Position numbers and translations under genes: made by a program. The notes under the pieces are model-generated. The model did not search any database and had not been told where the DNA came from. It saw only the letters and a list, made by a program, of their open reading frames with translations. Positions 8,248 to 16,696 of a stretch of DNA of 64,000 nt are shown one piece after another. Numbering within the stretch: the first letter of the stretch is position 1; every line of letters starts with the position of its first letter. The DNA comes from Fredinandcohnia onubensis (lineage in GTDB: Bacteria > Bacillota > Bacilli > Bacillales > Bacillaceae_L), in the NCBI RefSeq assembly GCF_002734285.1, contig NZ_NSEA01000008.1, forward strand, positions 122,902 through 186,901. Reading direction: 5' to 3'.

Positions 8248-9519
8248 TCATTTTTCAGAAACTTCACACCATCCTAATATCGTTTGGGCAATGATTTCTG
8301 CCGTTTCAAACATGCGTTCAAGCTCAATATACTCATTTGGGTAATGAGCAACTTCTGTTGTTCCTGGACCGAACACAATGGTTGGAATATTGCCGACCGC
8401 TGTTAAGAGCCCGCCATCTGTTCCCCAAGGTGATGCCTCAATGACTGGTTCTTTCCCCATAACCTCTTTATAAGTATTGATTAAAAGATTCATAAGTTCA
8501 TGGTCAGGATCAATTGTTCCAGGCACCCAACGTGCACCAAACCACTCAAGTCCTACTGGATGGTCTTGGAACCATGGATCTATTTCGGGTAATTTTTCAA
8601 GCCATTGTTGCATTTCAGCTTTTGCGTGCTCAATCGTTTCTTCAGGGGCGACACCCATCCGACCTTCGATGGTGACAACATCTGGAACAGAAGACGGCCA
8701 GGTTCCCCCGTTTATTTTTCCGATATTGATAGGCACTGGGATTGGTGTATTTTTATACAGAGGATCATTTATCGCCGCATTGCGAATCATTTCAAGCTTT
8801 AAAAGATGGTTAATAACCGTCATTGCTTTTTCGATGGCACTCACGCCTTCATATCTCGTTCCACCATGTGCAATTCGTCCGTAAATATCAATTTTAAACC
8901 ACATTGAACCCTGTTGTTTCGGGAAAATCTTCATATTCGTAGGTTCTGGGATAATGGCTCCATCTGCTTTATAGCCTTTGATAATTGTTGCAAGTGTTCC
9001 AGCACCACCACTTTCCTCTTCGATAACACTTTGAAAAATGACATCGCCTTTTAGTTGAATACCAGATTCTTTAATGGCTTGGATTGCTAATAGCATTGCG
9101 ACATTTCCACCCTTCATATCAGTGGAACCTCGCCCATATAATTTTCCATCTTTCACTTCAGCGGAATACGGATCCATATCCCATTGGGTGATATCACCTT
9201 CTGGAACAACATCGATGTGGCCATTTAAGAGAAGTGATTTTCCCCCACCTGTCCCTTTTAGAACACCGACTACGTTAGGACTATCGAGAAAGTTTGTTCT
9301 TGGCGAAACAAAATATGGATGTTTTAAAAGTTCCGTCCCATTCGGTTCCCAGATGTCAATTTCCATCCCAAGTTGACGGCATTTTTCAATGACAATTGCT
9401 TGCGAAGACCTTTCATTCCCTTGGAGACTCGGTTCTTGAACAAGCTTCTTTAATAGACGGATTCCTTTCCCCTTATTTTCTTGGATCCACTTTTTCACTT
9501 TATCGTTAGTATCACTCAA
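8248..9519 (-). CDS. yodQ: M20 family deacylase/peptidase YodQ
   Basis: 423 residues with a TTG start at 9519 behind GGAGGGG (6-base gap); no better ATG or GTG start. ArgE/DapE/CPG2-type metallohydrolase: metal site NGHIDVVPEGD, bridging region GRGSTDMKGG, catalytic VIEEESGG, dimer-domain histidine AHGGTRYEG, and last ligand region near PGTTEVAHYPNE. Likely removes an acyl group from a (beta-)lysine derivative in the kam pathway (inference from context). It begins 15 bases after yodR. Confidence 0.92.
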   Translation of the reverse strand: MSDTNDKVKKWIQENKGKGIRLLKKLVQEPSLQGNERSSQAIVIEKCRQLGMEIDIWEPNGTELLKHPYFVSPRTNFLDSPNVVGVLKGTGGGKSLLLNGHIDVVPEGDITQWDMDPYSAEVKDGKLYGRGSTDMKGGNVAMLLAIQAIKESGIQLKGDVIFQSVIEEESGGAGTLATIIKGYKADGAIIPEPTNMKIFPKQQGSMWFKIDIYGRIAHGGTRYEGVSAIEKAMTVINHLLKLEMIRNAAINDPLYKNTPIPVPINIGKINGGTWPSSVPDVVTIEGRMGVAPEETIEHAKAEMQQWLEKLPEIDPWFQDHPVGLEWFGARWVPGTIDPDHELMNLLINTYKEVMGKEPVIEASPWGTDGGLLTAVGNIPTIVFGPGTTEVAHYPNEYIELERMFETAEIIAQTILGWCEVSEK

Positions 9520-9534
9520 GCACTTCCCCTCCCT

Positions 9535-10197
9535 TTAGGTTAGTTGTGAAATCGTTTCATCCCACTTCAATTCGGCACTCGTATTTTTTATCACATCTTC
9601 AACTGTAAAAGGAGTCATCACCTCTAATAGATGGAGGCCATCCTCCTTCACCTCAATCACGGCCATATCGGTAATGATAAGATCGACACAGTTCTTAGAG
9701 GTGAGAGGCAGACTACACTCTTTTACAATTTTTGAGTTTCCATGTTTGTCGATGTGGTTCATTAAAACAATCACTTTTTTTGCTTTTTGTGCTAACTCCA
9801 TCGCCCCACCCATCCCTGGGACACGTTTGCCTGGAACAATCCAGTTCGCGAGGTCGCCTTTTTCACTAACCTGAAGTGATCCAAGAATTGTTATATCAAT
9901 ATAACCTCGGCGAATCATACCAAAGGCAATTGAACTATCAAAATAGGACGAACCTGTAACAGTTGTCACTGGATAGCCCGCGGCGTTACAAATATTCTCA
10001 TCTTCATTCCCTTTTTCTGGGCTTGGCCCGATTCCTAAAATGCCGTTTTCAGCATGAATCATGACATTGATCCCTTCAGGGAGGTGATTTGGAACGAGGG
10101 AAGGAATACCAATTCCTAAGTTCACAATCATACCATCCTTGACTTCCTGTGCTGCCCGTTTAGCAATCCGATTGCGAATATCTACTCCCATACCCAT
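9535..10197 (-). CDS. yodR: CoA transferase, subunit B (YodR)
   Basis: 220 residues from ATG 10197, spaced 8 bases after GGGGTG; an in-frame TTG at 10203 is too close to that site and an ATG at 10191 is also possible. It is the beta subunit of a class I acetoacetate/butyrate-type CoA transferase: VNLGIGIPSLVPNHLP at the N terminus and the AENGILG motif whose glutamate carries CoA. Overlaps the end of yodS by 16 bases, which suggests coupled translation of the two subunits. Confidence 0.93.
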   Translation of the reverse strand: MGMGVDIRNRIAKRAAQEVKDGMIVNLGIGIPSLVPNHLPEGINVMIHAENGILGIGPSPEKGNEDENICNAAGYPVTTVTGSSYFDSSIAFGMIRRGYIDITILGSLQVSEKGDLANWIVPGKRVPGMGGAMELAQKAKKVIVLMNHIDKHGNSKIVKECSLPLTSKNCVDLIITDMAVIEVKEDGLHLLEVMTPFTVEDVIKNTSAELKWDETISQLT

Positions 10198-10877
10198 TTC
10201 CAATTCACCCCTCTGCTCTTGATAATCATGTCTACATAGATTCCTGGTGTTACAATTTCTTCTGGATCTAGTTCTCCTAATGGAACAATTTCCTCAACCT
10301 CGGCAATCGTGAATTTCCCTGCCATGGCAACAAGCGGATTCATGTTTCTGGCACTTTTATCATAGACAAGATTTCCAAATGGATCGGCTTTTTTAGCGAA
10401 AAGAATTGACACTTCCGCTGTTAATGGCTTTTCTAATAGATAGTTTGTGCCATCAACTGCAATGATTTGTTTTCCGTTAGAAACAATTTCGTTGTCAATT
10501 CCAACATCAACTAAAATACCACCAAGTCCGACCCCACCTGCACGGATTCGTTCAGCAAGTGTGCCTTGAGGTGAAAATTCGATTTCCATTTTTCCATCTG
10601 TCATTAGTTGTCCTGCAACAGGATTTGAACCAATATGGGAAACAATGCATTTTTTCGCATGTCCTCGACTGACAAGTTTCCCAATTCCGATGTTTGGAAA
10701 ACCTGTGTCATTCCCAATCAACGTCAAATTTTTTACATTTTTTTCTAGCAATCCGTCTATCAACGCTGGGGGACTTCCAATTCCACCAAATCCCCCAAAC
10801 ATTACCGTTTTTCCATCATTGATATGTGTGAGTGCCTCTTCTAGAGTTGAGATTTTATTGTATCGATTTTCAATCAA
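10182..10877 (-). CDS. yodS: CoA transferase, subunit A (YodS)
   Basis: 231 residues, TTG start at 10877 with GGAGGTGG 7 bases upstream. Alpha subunit of a class I 3-oxoacid-type CoA transferase, with the family signature VMFGGFGGIGSPPALID at residues about 25-41 and conserved RIRAGGVGLGG. It works with YodR on a CoA ester in the beta-lysine route; the real acyl substrate cannot be read from sequence. The C terminus is short and aromatic (GVNWKWVWE). Starts 18 bases after yodT. Confidence 0.92.
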   Translation of the reverse strand: MIENRYNKISTLEEALTHINDGKTVMFGGFGGIGSPPALIDGLLEKNVKNLTLIGNDTGFPNIGIGKLVSRGHAKKCIVSHIGSNPVAGQLMTDGKMEIEFSPQGTLAERIRAGGVGLGGILVDVGIDNEIVSNGKQIIAVDGTNYLLEKPLTAEVSILFAKKADPFGNLVYDKSARNMNPLVAMAGKFTIAEVEEIVPLGELDPEEIVTPGIYVDMIIKSRGVNWKWVWE

Positions 10878-10895
10878 TTTATGGCCACCTCCAGA

Positions 10896-12251
10896 TTATG
10901 TTGATATGATCCCTTTTTTCTGCAGGGCTGTCTCAACATCTTTTAAAGTTTGATCAAGGAGCTCGATTAGCTCATCAATTTGTTCAGTCGTAATCGTTAG
11001 TGGTGGTGCAACAAGAATGGCGTCACCACCAACACCTTCAATTCCAGCTGCAGCCGGATAGAGTAATAGGCCATTGTTCTGACCTTGACTAACAACCAGT
11101 GAAGTTAAGTCAATTTCCTTATTAAAAGGGAACTTTGTGATCATATCGGATACGAATTCGATTCCACACATCAGGCCTTTTCCACGAACATCGCCGATAA
11201 TCGGGTGCATTTTTTGCAATTCTTGTAGTTTAGTAATCAGGTATTTTCCGTTTTTCGCAGATTTTTCAACTAGATTATGAGTTTCAATATAGTTGACAAC
11301 CGCTAATGCAACAGCTGTTGATTGTGGGTTTGCACTATAAGTGTGTCCACTCATAATTAGCTTTGATCCTTTTTGAATGGGATCCATTACCTTTTCACTA
11401 ACGAGGGTCGCGGCAATCGGTGTGTAACCCGCACTCATACCTTTTCCTAGAGCAATGATGTCAGCATGTGTGTCCCAATGTTCAAGGGCAAACATCTTTC
11501 CGGTCCGGCCCATTCCGGTCATGACCTCATCCGCGATAAATAAGATATTGTGTTTTTCACAGATTTTTTTGATCACTTGATAATAACCAGGAGGCGGAAC
11601 AATTGCACCACCTGCAGCTCCAATGATTGGTTCCGCAATAAAAGCAGCAATATGCTCAGCTCCGATTCGGTTAATCGCCTGTTCGAGCTCGGTTGCACAC
11701 ATATGATTGCAATCCGGATATGTGGCGTTGAAAGGACATCGAAAGCAATACGGCGGTTGAATGGTTGGATAGTCTGCTAATAATTGGACAAAGCGAGCTC
11801 TCCTTCCGGTGTGACCAGACATTGAGAGTGCACCAATCGTGATCCCATGGTAGCTCATCCAGCGAGACAAAATTTTGTTTTTTCCTTTAATTCCTTTTTC
11901 CTGCCAATGTTGAATGGCAATCTTCATTGCCGTTTCCGTCGCCTCCGAGCCGCTGTTCACAAAAAAAGACCAGTATTCACCGCCTTTTGCTAGCTCACTT
12001 AATTTCTGAGCCAATTTTTCTGCGGGTTCACTTGTGAATTGTGACCTGTAGACAAATGATATTTTGTGAGCCTGGTTTTCAATTTCTTCAATGATTTCTT
12101 TCACGCCATGGCCGATGCTCGCCGTAATGGCCCCTGATGAACCATCGATATATCTCTTTCCATTTGTGTCGTATAAGTAGATTCCATCCCCATGGCTGAT
12201 CATCGGATAATCCTTATCCAATAAAGGTTTAATTAAGCGGGTTGCGTCCAT
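10896..12251 (-). CDS. yodT: Class III PLP aminotransferase (YodT)
   Basis: 451 residues, ATG 12251 after GAGGAGGGG. Omega-amino-acid/ornithine-type transaminase of fold type I: SGSEATETAMKIA, then IADEVMTGMGRTG (PLP ring aspartate), and the Schiff-base lysine in ALGKGMSAGYTPIAA (about residue 273). First gene of the yodT-S-R-Q-P set, with gaps of 15-32 bases or overlaps throughout; probably transaminates beta-lysine or a product of it. A CxxC-type cluster (YCFRCPFNATYPDCNHMC) in the middle is a feature of this subgroup. Confidence 0.93.
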   Translation of the reverse strand: MDATRLIKPLLDKDYPMISHGDGIYLYDTNGKRYIDGSSGAITASIGHGVKEIIEEIENQAHKISFVYRSQFTSEPAEKLAQKLSELAKGGEYWSFFVNSGSEATETAMKIAIQHWQEKGIKGKNKILSRWMSYHGITIGALSMSGHTGRRARFVQLLADYPTIQPPYCFRCPFNATYPDCNHMCATELEQAINRIGAEHIAAFIAEPIIGAAGGAIVPPPGYYQVIKKICEKHNILFIADEVMTGMGRTGKMFALEHWDTHADIIALGKGMSAGYTPIAATLVSEKVMDPIQKGSKLIMSGHTYSANPQSTAVALAVVNYIETHNLVEKSAKNGKYLITKLQELQKMHPIIGDVRGKGLMCGIEFVSDMITKFPFNKEIDLTSLVVSQGQNNGLLLYPAAAGIEGVGGDAILVAPPLTITTEQIDELIELLDQTLKDVETALQKKGIIST

Positions 12252-12299
12252 CGCGAACCCCTCCTCGCGAAAAATGGTATTACAGTTCTATTTCGGTTA

Positions 12300-12332
12300 A
12301 TTGGTATGCTGCGAGTAGTTTTGTGATTATGA
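12300..12332 (-). promoter_or_regulatory. Possible sporulation (SigE/SigK-like) promoter for yodT
   Basis: Minus strand carries TCATAAT (12332-12326), 17 bases, then CATACCAAT (12308-12300), about 49 bases before the yodT start. These resemble the SigE -35 and -10 boxes, but the spacing is about 2 bases too long. The yod operon is under sporulation sigma factors in B. subtilis. No sigma-54 motif is present here, in contrast to kamA. Confidence 0.35.
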
Positions 12333-12405
12333 TATATGTTTGGGTTTGGGTGTTGATTTAATTCGGTTGTTGGTGGCGGTCTAGGTTCTTTATGTTTTTA
12401 CGGTT

Positions 12406-12769
12406 GATGAAGGACTTTAGCATTCGGGATCTCTGCTGGAAAGTACTTCATACGATCGATGAAGGACTTTTGCACGTGTGATCTAGGCCGTAGAGGCCTT
12501 CATAGCCCTGATGAAGGACCGTAGCATGTGCGATCTTCGCCGTAGAGTCCTTCATAGCCCTGATGAAGGACTTTAGCATGTGTGATCTCGGCCGTAAAGT
12601 CCTTCATAACTCTGATGAAGAGGAAAAGCACAAGAAATCTTTACCCCAATCCTCTTCATAACCTCGATGAAGAGGAAAACCACACGAAATATCCACGCCA
12701 ATCCCCTTCATCCCCACGATGAAGAGGAATACCATTAGAAAACAACTCCCAAATCCCCTTCATCAACTT
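12406..12769. repeat. Array of seven 52-bp palindromic repeats
   Basis: GATGAAG starts at 12406, 12458, 12510, 12562, 12614, 12666 and 12718, an exact 52-base step. Each unit begins with an arm such as GATGAAGGACTTT and ends with its complement AAAGTCCTTCAT, so each can fold into a hairpin. Units 1-4 use GGACTTT/AAAGTCC arms, while units 5-7 use GAGGA/TCCTC arms, a matched change on both sides. 52 is not a multiple of 3 and no frame stays open. This fills the 613-base gap before yodT along with the promoter region. Confidence 0.92.
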
Positions 12770-12864
12770 CCTCTATATCCTTAAACCAACGCAAGTTGTG
12801 TAAGCGGATACAATAGGTAAAAGCCTATTATTACATCATATGTATGTAAGGATTGATAATTTCG

Positions 12865-13785
12865 TTAATCACAGGTTTTTTCATCTAAAAGGCTTTTGTG
12901 TATCCAAATGGCTGCTTGCATGCCGTCTCCCATGGCGATTGTTGTTTGTTCAGAGTGTACGGCTATATCCCCAGCTGCCCATACATACTCGATGTTTGTC
13001 TTTTTTGTCCTTGGGTCAACGATGATATGCTTATTTTCTGTTCGTTCAATGCCAAGCTGCGTAGCTAATTCTGAACGGACCTCGTTTCCTGGAAATCCTA
13101 AGAATCCTCGGTCGCCCTTTATGACTTCCCCACTTTTCAAGCGAACACCGACAAAATTTTCGGTCCCCTCTTCAAGTAATACCTCCTCTGTATCATCCTG
13201 AATATGAGTAATTCCGCTTTGTTCTAACTTTGCCAGCAAATCGCTATCAAGTTTTTTCCAATCATGATTAATAAATGTGATTTCCTTTGTAAAATAGGTT
13301 AGAGTGAGTGCCATGTTTGCGCCAGACTTTCCAGAACCAATCACAATTACATGCTTGTCTACTACCTCATACCCGTCACAATCAGGACATACATATATCG
13401 TTAAACCGAGGCATTTGTAAATGTTTTTGATGGGAGGGATGTTGTCCTTTACGCCTGTTGCCAGTAACAAGCGCTTAGCAAAATAGGTATCTCCACCGCG
13501 GCAATATAGCTTAAATAATCCATCCGCTTTTTCAACCATAGTAACTTCGTTTTGTATAAAAGAAACCCCAAGTTTTTCAGCCTGCATTTTCCCTAGGTTC
13601 CTTAACGTTTGTCCACTCACACCGTCTGGCCAACCTAAAATGTTATGGTAGGACCTGCAAATGGTGGAACGGCCGTCATTTGAGTCAATCACTGCTATTT
13701 TATGTTTATATCGTCCAAGTTGGATTGCTGCTTGTAGACCAGCAATACCCCCGCCGATTATTGTGACATCATATTGTACTGACAT
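12865..13785 (-). CDS. Thioredoxin-reductase-like FAD oxidoreductase
   Basis: 306 residues from ATG 13785 (GAGGTG site); the longer frame to 13854 lacks a site and starts with non-family sequence. FAD-binding VTIIGGGIAGLQAAIQLGR at residues 7-25, redox motif CPDCDGYE (CxxC, about 130-133), NAD(P) site VIVIGSGKSGANMA, and C-terminal WAAGDIAVHSEQTTIAMGDG that seals FAD. About 300 residues is normal for TrxB-like enzymes. The real partner (thioredoxin, ferredoxin or other) is unknown. Probably a single-gene unit. Confidence 0.88.
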   Translation of the reverse strand: MSVQYDVTIIGGGIAGLQAAIQLGRYKHKIAVIDSNDGRSTICRSYHNILGWPDGVSGQTLRNLGKMQAEKLGVSFIQNEVTMVEKADGLFKLYCRGGDTYFAKRLLLATGVKDNIPPIKNIYKCLGLTIYVCPDCDGYEVVDKHVIVIGSGKSGANMALTLTYFTKEITFINHDWKKLDSDLLAKLEQSGITHIQDDTEEVLLEEGTENFVGVRLKSGEVIKGDRGFLGFPGNEVRSELATQLGIERTENKHIIVDPRTKKTNIEYVWAAGDIAVHSEQTTIAMGDGMQAAIWIHKSLLDEKTCD

Positions 13786-13964
13786 ACTTTCACCTCGTTT
13801 AAGACATATACTTTTTATCTTTTGTTTCAAATAGAAGATTCTATACAAAAACACAGCAAGTTTACATAATTAAATTATAATAAACATGAGTATGAAACCA
13901 TAAAAACTTTACATAATATTTTGATGATAAACCACTTCCTAACCTTCCTTTTTCAGCTCAGTAA

Positions 13965-14004
13965 CAAAAAAAGCTCCCTTCACGAGTTGTGAAAGGAACC
14001 TTTT
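13965..14004 (-). terminator. Terminator downstream of the YjcZ-type gene
   Basis: On the minus strand GGTTCCTTTCAC pairs with GTGAAGGGAGCT around a 5-base loop, followed by TTTTTTTG. It ends the small gene at 14023-14154. Confidence 0.85.
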
Positions 14005-14022
14005 CTATAGCTCTGTATATTT

Positions 14023-14154
14023 TTATCGTACGTAAGAAGCTCCGACAATTATCAACAAAATAAATAGTACAACGATTAATACAAAGCTGTTGTTATATCC
14101 AAATCCGCCATATCCATATCCATGTCCGCAATGATCATGATATCCGTAATGCAT
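14023..14154 (-). CDS. YjcZ-type small sporulation membrane peptide
   Basis: 43 residues: [22 protein letters not shown] followed by the hydrophobic block [19 protein letters not shown] and a final VR. This Gly/Tyr/His head plus [16 protein letters not shown] tail is the mark of the YjcZ family of sporulation-associated peptides. ATG 14154 lies behind AGGGAG, and a strong terminator follows. Too short to show in a usual open-reading-frame list but well supported by family match, start site and terminator. Confidence 0.9.
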   Translation of the reverse strand: MHYGYHDHCGHGYGYGGFGYNNSFVLIVVLFILLIIVGASYVR

Positions 14155-14363
14155 AGTGTCATCTCCCTTTCTTTTTCTTACACTGTTAAGATATGAGCCT
14201 ATGGGTTGTACTGTATGTGCGATTGCCTATTTTTTGGGACTTTTTATTATTTCTTTATTTGTTATATAAAAATAGTATAGTAGACAAAGAGTTTAATTGA
14301 ATTTTTATACATAATGATTTATAATTACCCAATAGAAACCTATAATCAGAAAGCAGGGTCAAT

Positions 14364-15533
14364 ATGAAAGCAGAAATACTTAACGCTATTGAAGAAAACA
14401 AAGATCGTTTTTATGAAATTAGTGCATATATTGGTGCCAATCCAGAGCTTGGTCATGAAGAATTCAAAGCTTGTAAAATTTTAACGGATGAACTAAAGAA
14501 ACATGATTTTAATGTAGAAATAGGAACAGCTGGCCTCCCTACTGCGTTTGAAGCTACATTTGATAGTTGTAAACCTGGTGCTACGATTGGAATTATGTCT
14601 GAATATGACGCTCTCCCTGAATTGGGACATGCATGCGGTCATAATTTAATCGGAACGATGGGGATAGCAGCTGGAATTGGATTATCAAAGGTCCTTTCTG
14701 AAACTGGTGGAAAAGTAGTTGTATACGGTACTCCAGCTGAAGAAACAAAAGGCGGAAAAGTAACCATGGCGGAACAAGGTATATTTGACCACCTTGATGT
14801 CGCAATGATGGTTCACCCACTTAGCCAATACGAAAAAAGTGGTGCTTCCCTTGCGATGGACGCAATCCAATTCGAATTTTTCGGAAAAGCAGCACATGCT
14901 GCAGCAAGCCCTCATGAAGGGATAAATGCGCTTGATGCCGTGCTTCAAACGTTCAGCAGCATTAATGCGTTAAGACAGCATATTACACCAGACGCACGTA
15001 TCCATGGAGTCATTCCAGAAGGTGGAAAAGCAGCAAACATCGTTCCGGATTATGCTGTTGCACAATTTTATGTCCGTGCTGCTTCGCGTTCTTATTTGAA
15101 TGAATTGGTAGAAAAGGTGAAAAAATGTGCAGAAGGTGCTGCCCTTCAAACAGGAGCTACAATGGAATGGTCAAACTATGAGTTCTCATATGATGACATG
15201 ATTACAAATGAAGAACTTTCAAATGTCTTTAATGATACGTTAATTGAATTAGGGGTTAATCCTGAAGAAATTAACGAACGTTCAGAAGGCACTGGGTCAC
15301 TAGATATGGGGAATGTCAGTCAAGTTGCCCCTTCTATTCATCCGTATGTAAAAATTTGTGATGAGCCATTTGCTTGCCACACCCACGGTTTTCGTGAAGC
15401 CGCTTTAAGTAACCAGGGCAAAGATGCTATGATACTTGGTGCGAAAACAATGGCTGTAACAGGATATAAAATCTTAACAAACCCTGAATTACTCCAAACA
15501 ATAAAAGCAGAATTTGAAAAAAATAAAAGATAA
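14364..15533 (+). CDS. M20 amidohydrolase (AbgB/YxeP-like)
   Basis: 389 residues, the usual size. Metal-binding Cys/His motif MSEYDALPELGHACGHNLIG (about residues 75-96), catalytic TPAEETKGGK, dimer-domain FFGKAAHAAASPHEGINALDA and C-terminal ligand region ACHTHGFREAA. The family removes acyl or aminobenzoyl groups from amino-acid conjugates (AbgB, IAA-amino-acid hydrolases). Its neighbours are a FAH-family hydrolase, an NhaC-type carrier and a GntR regulator, suggesting catabolism of an imported amide (inference). ATG 14364 has only a modest AGGG site. Confidence 0.9.
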   Translation: MKAEILNAIEENKDRFYEISAYIGANPELGHEEFKACKILTDELKKHDFNVEIGTAGLPTAFEATFDSCKPGATIGIMSEYDALPELGHACGHNLIGTMGIAAGIGLSKVLSETGGKVVVYGTPAEETKGGKVTMAEQGIFDHLDVAMMVHPLSQYEKSGASLAMDAIQFEFFGKAAHAAASPHEGINALDAVLQTFSSINALRQHITPDARIHGVIPEGGKAANIVPDYAVAQFYVRAASRSYLNELVEKVKKCAEGAALQTGATMEWSNYEFSYDDMITNEELSNVFNDTLIELGVNPEEINERSEGTGSLDMGNVSQVAPSIHPYVKICDEPFACHTHGFREAALSNQGKDAMILGAKTMAVTGYKILTNPELLQTIKAEFEKNKR

Positions 15534-15544
15534 AGTGAAAAGAT

Positions 15545-15581
15545 AGTCGGTTCCTTGTTATTAGGGAGCCGTCTTTTTTTT
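15545..15581 (+). terminator. Terminator after the M20 amidohydrolase gene
   Basis: AGTCGGTTCCTT pairs, with G-U pairs, to AGGGAGCCGTC across a short AT loop, followed by eight T. Confidence 0.75.
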
Positions 15582-15631
15582 GAATAAATAATTTTTAAAA
15601 TGTTCTAAAAATAAAATTTACACAATATTCT

Positions 15632-15644
15632 ATGGTAAGACCAT
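15632..15644. promoter_or_regulatory. Candidate GntR/FCD operator
   Basis: ATGGT-AAG-ACCAT is a perfect inverted repeat of the form TNGTNNNACNA used by FadR-subfamily GntR regulators. It lies 50 bases before the FAH-family gene, and an FCD-type GntR regulator is encoded at 18355-19050. The pairing of site and regulator is inferred. Confidence 0.5.
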
Positions 15645-15693
15645 GCATCTAGGTGCAGCATGTGTTTTAAATTTAATCAGGATGGTGACGTGT

Positions 15694-16557
15694 ATGAAAT
15701 TACTTTCGTTTCAAGCTACAGATGGTGTTCGTTTAGGTATTAAAACAGATAGCGGCATAGTTGATGTGCGAGCTACTGCAGAAAAAGTTGGTTTGATTGC
15801 CCCTGCTTCAATCGAAGAAGTGATTTCAAGTGGAAAATCTGGACAAGAAAAACTTCAGCAGGTGCTATCTGCAGCAGATTCATTCCTAGACGAATCTAGT
15901 ATTACATATGCGCCAGCTGTACAAACGCCAAATAAAATCATTTGTTCAGGTGCAAATTATCGTGCACATGTTGAGGAAGCAAACTTTACCGTACCGGATT
16001 ACCCAATTTATTTCTCTAAGTATCAAAATAGTCTTGCAGCGCATAACGAAGAGATTGTACCGCCTTCCGCAACGAAGCAAGTAGATTACGAGGTTGAGTT
16101 GGTCGTGGTGATGGGTAAACAAGCTAAGAATATTTCCCAAGAAGAAGCGCTTGATTATGTTTTTGGATATGCGACTGGAAATGATATCTCGGCACGGGAT
16201 CTTCAAACAAGGACAAACCAGTGGACGTATGGTAAAGCGATTGACCAGTTTGCTCCAATTGGGCCTTATCTTGTAACAGCTGAAGAAGTTCCAAATCCTC
16301 AAAATCTAGAATTGAAATGTTGGGTAAATGGGGAATTACGCCAAAACTCAAATACAGAACTCATGATTTTCTCAATTGCTGAAATGATCAGTGACTTGTC
16401 TCAAACAATGACCCTTGTACCAGGTGATGTGATTTTTACAGGAACACCAGAAGGCGTTATTTTAGGCATGAAGGAAAAAATTTGGTTGAAACCTGGCGAT
16501 GAAATGGTCTGTGAGGTTGAAGGGCTAGGTAAATTAGTCAACCGGATTGCGGAGTAA
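15694..16557 (+). CDS. Fumarylacetoacetate hydrolase (FAH) family protein
   Basis: 287 residues from ATG 15694 (GGATGGTGACG upstream; extension to 15643 would run through the palindromic operator). Typical FAH fold: KIICSGANYRAHVEEAN, IYFSKYQNSLAAHNEEI, acidic metal ligands in QVDYEVELVVVMGK (E-x-E, about residues 130-132), and distal GDVIFTGTPEGV. Members cleave C-C bonds of acylpyruvates or hydrate 2-keto-pentenoates; substrate cannot be told. Neighbouring carrier and M20 gene suggest one pathway. Confidence 0.9.
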   Translation: MKLLSFQATDGVRLGIKTDSGIVDVRATAEKVGLIAPASIEEVISSGKSGQEKLQQVLSAADSFLDESSITYAPAVQTPNKIICSGANYRAHVEEANFTVPDYPIYFSKYQNSLAAHNEEIVPPSATKQVDYEVELVVVMGKQAKNISQEEALDYVFGYATGNDISARDLQTRTNQWTYGKAIDQFAPIGPYLVTAEEVPNPQNLELKCWVNGELRQNSNTELMIFSIAEMISDLSQTMTLVPGDVIFTGTPEGVILGMKEKIWLKPGDEMVCEVEGLGKLVNRIAE

Positions 16558-16571
16558 CCTTTTTCGCACAT

Positions 16572-16644
16572 TCATTCGTGACTAGACTTGTGGGCTTCTA
16601 CTTGAGTTAACCCCATTAATATTGCCAGTCACGAATGATTTTTC
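16572..16644 (+). terminator. Long-loop hairpin terminator after the FAH gene
   Basis: TCATTCGTGACT (16572-16583) is complementary to AGTCACGAATGA (16627-16638), then TTTTTC. The loop is over 40 bases, so folding is less sure, and the 3' arm overlaps the -35 of the next promoter. Confidence 0.6.
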
Positions 16645-16652
16645 ATTATAAT
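16622..16652 (+). promoter_or_regulatory. Sigma-A promoter of the NhaC-type transporter gene
   Basis: TTGCCA at 16622 and perfect TATAAT at 16647-16652 with a 19-base spacer. Start point near 16659, inside the cre site. Confidence 0.55.
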
Positions 16653-16666
16653 TGTAAGCGATTACA
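16653..16666. promoter_or_regulatory. CcpA cre site
   Basis: TGTAAGCGATTACA fits the consensus TGWAANCGNTWNCA at every position. It sits immediately downstream of a TATAAT box and 30 bases before the transporter gene, a placement expected to give glucose repression by CcpA. Confidence 0.8.
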
Positions 16667-16696
16667 AATGTTTAATATTTTAAAGGGGGCAACTAT

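Noticed and set aside
8477-8884. 135-residue plus-strand reading frame
   Set aside because: Antisense to yodQ; its composition follows the yodQ codons and there is no ribosome site.
12252-12405. Sigma-54 promoter for yodT
   Set aside because: No GG-N10-GC arrangement is present on the minus strand here, unlike in front of kamA.
12406-12769. CRISPR array
   Set aside because: The whole 52-base unit is repeated head to tail; there are no unique spacers and no cas genes, and units diverge in two matched groups.
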